From contig JAADJD010000004.1 of assembly GCA_013150955.1 (NCBI GenBank), positions 24,284 through 88,283 on the forward strand: DNA of 64,000 nucleotides, read 5' to 3'. The stretch comes from Calditrichota bacterium. GTDB lineage: Bacteria > Calditrichota > Calditrichia > RBG-13-44-9 > J042. The notes under the pieces were generated by a model, which was given only the letters and a program-made list of their open reading frames with translations, was not told where the DNA came from and did not search any database. Within the stretch, counting starts at the first letter, position 1. Every line of letters begins with the position of its first letter. A program made the position numbers and the translations under genes. This document shows, one piece after another, positions 62,875-64,000 of the stretch.

Positions 62875-63971
62875 CCTATGCACCGTGGCATTTTTGGTGA
62901 TACCGGATTGTTTCAGCGCTGTTTTAGAGGCTTTTTGCAGGGTGCTGGGGTCCAGGTGGGCCATCGCACAATGTGGCTACGGGGATCCACCGAGAGCGAT
63001 CGGGAGGGGTACACCCAGAACCAGCCCCATTCTTTGCCAGCGTTGGGATATTTGCGTTCTAGGGCTCTGGCAAAGCTACCCTGGGTATCAATTGTAAACG
63101 ATCATTATCATATAGCAGACGAATAGATTTAAGATGGGTAATTAGTGAATCTTTGATGGATTGGGGTAGAATCGTACGGCGATCTTTGTCACCTTTTCCG
63201 CTTCGTACGATTAGCTGGTTTTGCTCGAAATCAAGGTCTTTTACCAGCAAGCACAGGCACTCCTGTAATCTTAGAACACAGCCATAAATTAGTTTTGCCA
63301 TCAAAAAGTGGATGCCGGAAAGATGATTGAAAATATCCTAGATCTCCTTTTCAGAAAGAACAACGGGTAATTTACGCGGGCCATAGGAGCGCACCGCTGA
63401 GATGGATTCTGTCAATTCTTTATTCAGAGCGTAACGAAAAAAGAAAACCAAAGCGTTTAACGCCTGATTTTGGGTGGCGGGTGCCACATGTTTTTCCACT
63501 GAAAGGTAAATTAAGAAATACTGAATATCTGCTTCGGTAACTTTGGAGGGGATTTTTCCTTCAAAGAAGAACGAAAATTTAGAATCCAGGATGAATAAGT
63601 TTTTTCTGTGTGATAGGATCGATGTTTTAGGCGTAACATTTATTTCATTTTTTGTATGGCATGATCTCAATCATTACTGTTTGATGCCTGAGATGTGTTT
63701 GGCATCCTCTTTTGTATTGTTAAAAAATATTCTTTAATGGCGTATGGGCATCTGCCTGATGAATTTGCTGGTCAGAATGGGAATACGACAGTTCTTTTAA
63801 AACGAATTCCTTTTGCTTACACGTTATAAGTCTGTTCAGATGGATTCCCACAGTCTGATATGCCAGTTGAATCCATCTTTTGTATAAAGGAACATATTTT
63901 TCTTTAAGCTGAGCCTTCTTAATTAAATATTGCTCAAACGATTTTAATTTCTTTTTGTCTAAAATTCCCAT
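62818..63971 (-). pseudogene. Degraded integron-type tyrosine recombinase
   Basis: Read leftward from ATG 63971. Segments in shifting frames match IntI/XerD-like integrases: an N-terminal helical part, then RLKHRSYHTEKTYSSW, then YLSVEKHVAPATQNQALNAL and KLPVVLSEKEI. An in-frame TAG follows (63338-63340), then HFLMAKLIYGCVLRLQECLC with catalytic Arg context, GKGDKDRRTILP, a one-base loss near 63058 (VALPEP where VALPEALERKYP is expected), [13 protein letters not shown], another shift near 62970, and finally [20 protein letters not shown] containing the HxLRH motif. The end with the nucleophile tyrosine is absent; the frame is cut at 62818 by the toxin fragment. At least two stops and four frame changes make it non-functional. 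Confidence 0.8.
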
Positions 63972-64000
63972 GATTCCAGATATTGATTTACTTTTATGCA

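Noticed and set aside
63543..63737. Plus-strand frame of 64 codons opposite the recombinase remnant
   Set aside because: It is antisense to identifiable recombinase segments and has no ribosome-binding site.
62313..63971. A functional integron with attC cassettes
   Set aside because: The recombinase is broken by stops and frameshifts and lacks its nucleophile region; I could not find a credible attC or attI structure in the visible flanks.

Overview
The window looks like a chromosomal segment of a Gram-negative bacterium, most likely of the Calditrichota / wider FCB group. Evidence for an outer membrane is a TonB-dependent receptor, a LolA-like protein and a DUF5916-type beta-barrel protein. 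Pointers to that group are the long acidic tail on L17, the helical insertion in RpoB and the style of the envelope genes. The phylum is inferred from gene style, not from a search. Most genes are of medium GC and carry clear Shine-Dalgarno sequences.

Region 1 (1-23.1 kb) holds small transcription units separated by a non-coding repeat family. In order they are: a repeat-rich left edge with no convincing gene; a large CBM9-like/DUF5916 barrel protein (minus); a type I asparaginase, possibly leaderless; a small two-helix membrane protein; an envelope operon (LolA-like, YidD, two paralogous TPR-membrane proteins); oligoendopeptidase F; a putative copper-handling set (Cys-rich protein, YtkA-like lipoprotein, TonB receptor with a CxxxM motif); an S9 peptidase fused to a formylglycine-generating-enzyme-like domain (minus); a sulfite-oxidase-fold molybdoenzyme; and a minus-strand operon of cold-shock protein, two glycosyltransferases and a family 5 uracil-DNA glycosylase.

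Region 2 (23.4-54.4 kb) is an uninterrupted information-processing mega-cluster, all on the plus strand. It runs tRNA-Thr(UGU)-Tyr-Gly-Thr(GGU)-tuf-rpmG-tRNA-Trp-secE-nusG-rplKAJL-rpoBC, then rpsL-rpsG-fusA, then the S10, spc and alpha operons to rplQ, where a strong intrinsic terminator closes it. Zinc-type (Cys-containing) forms of L33, L24, S14, L36 and S4 are all used. There is no second tuf after fusA and no adk between secY and map. The RNA spacers around the tRNAs form strong helices, most clearly a 15-bp helix that clamps tRNA-Trp.

Region 3 (54.4-62.3 kb) holds a SpoIID-domain protein, prfB with its programmed +1 frameshift, another composite repeat, tRNA-Leu(CAG) (minus), a membrane-anchored glycerophosphodiester phosphodiesterase and a very large GH13 protein.

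Region 4 (62.3-64 kb) is an AT-rich accessory scar. A VapB-like antitoxin is intact, but its PIN toxin is cut off after about 20 codons. It is joined directly to the 3' end of a heavily degraded integron-type tyrosine recombinase on the opposite strand.

The most interesting items are the modular inverted-repeat family, the YidD-linked TPR-membrane protein pair, the probable OprC-like copper system, the peptidase-FGE fusion, the tRNA-Trp clamp helix and the toxin/integrase junction.
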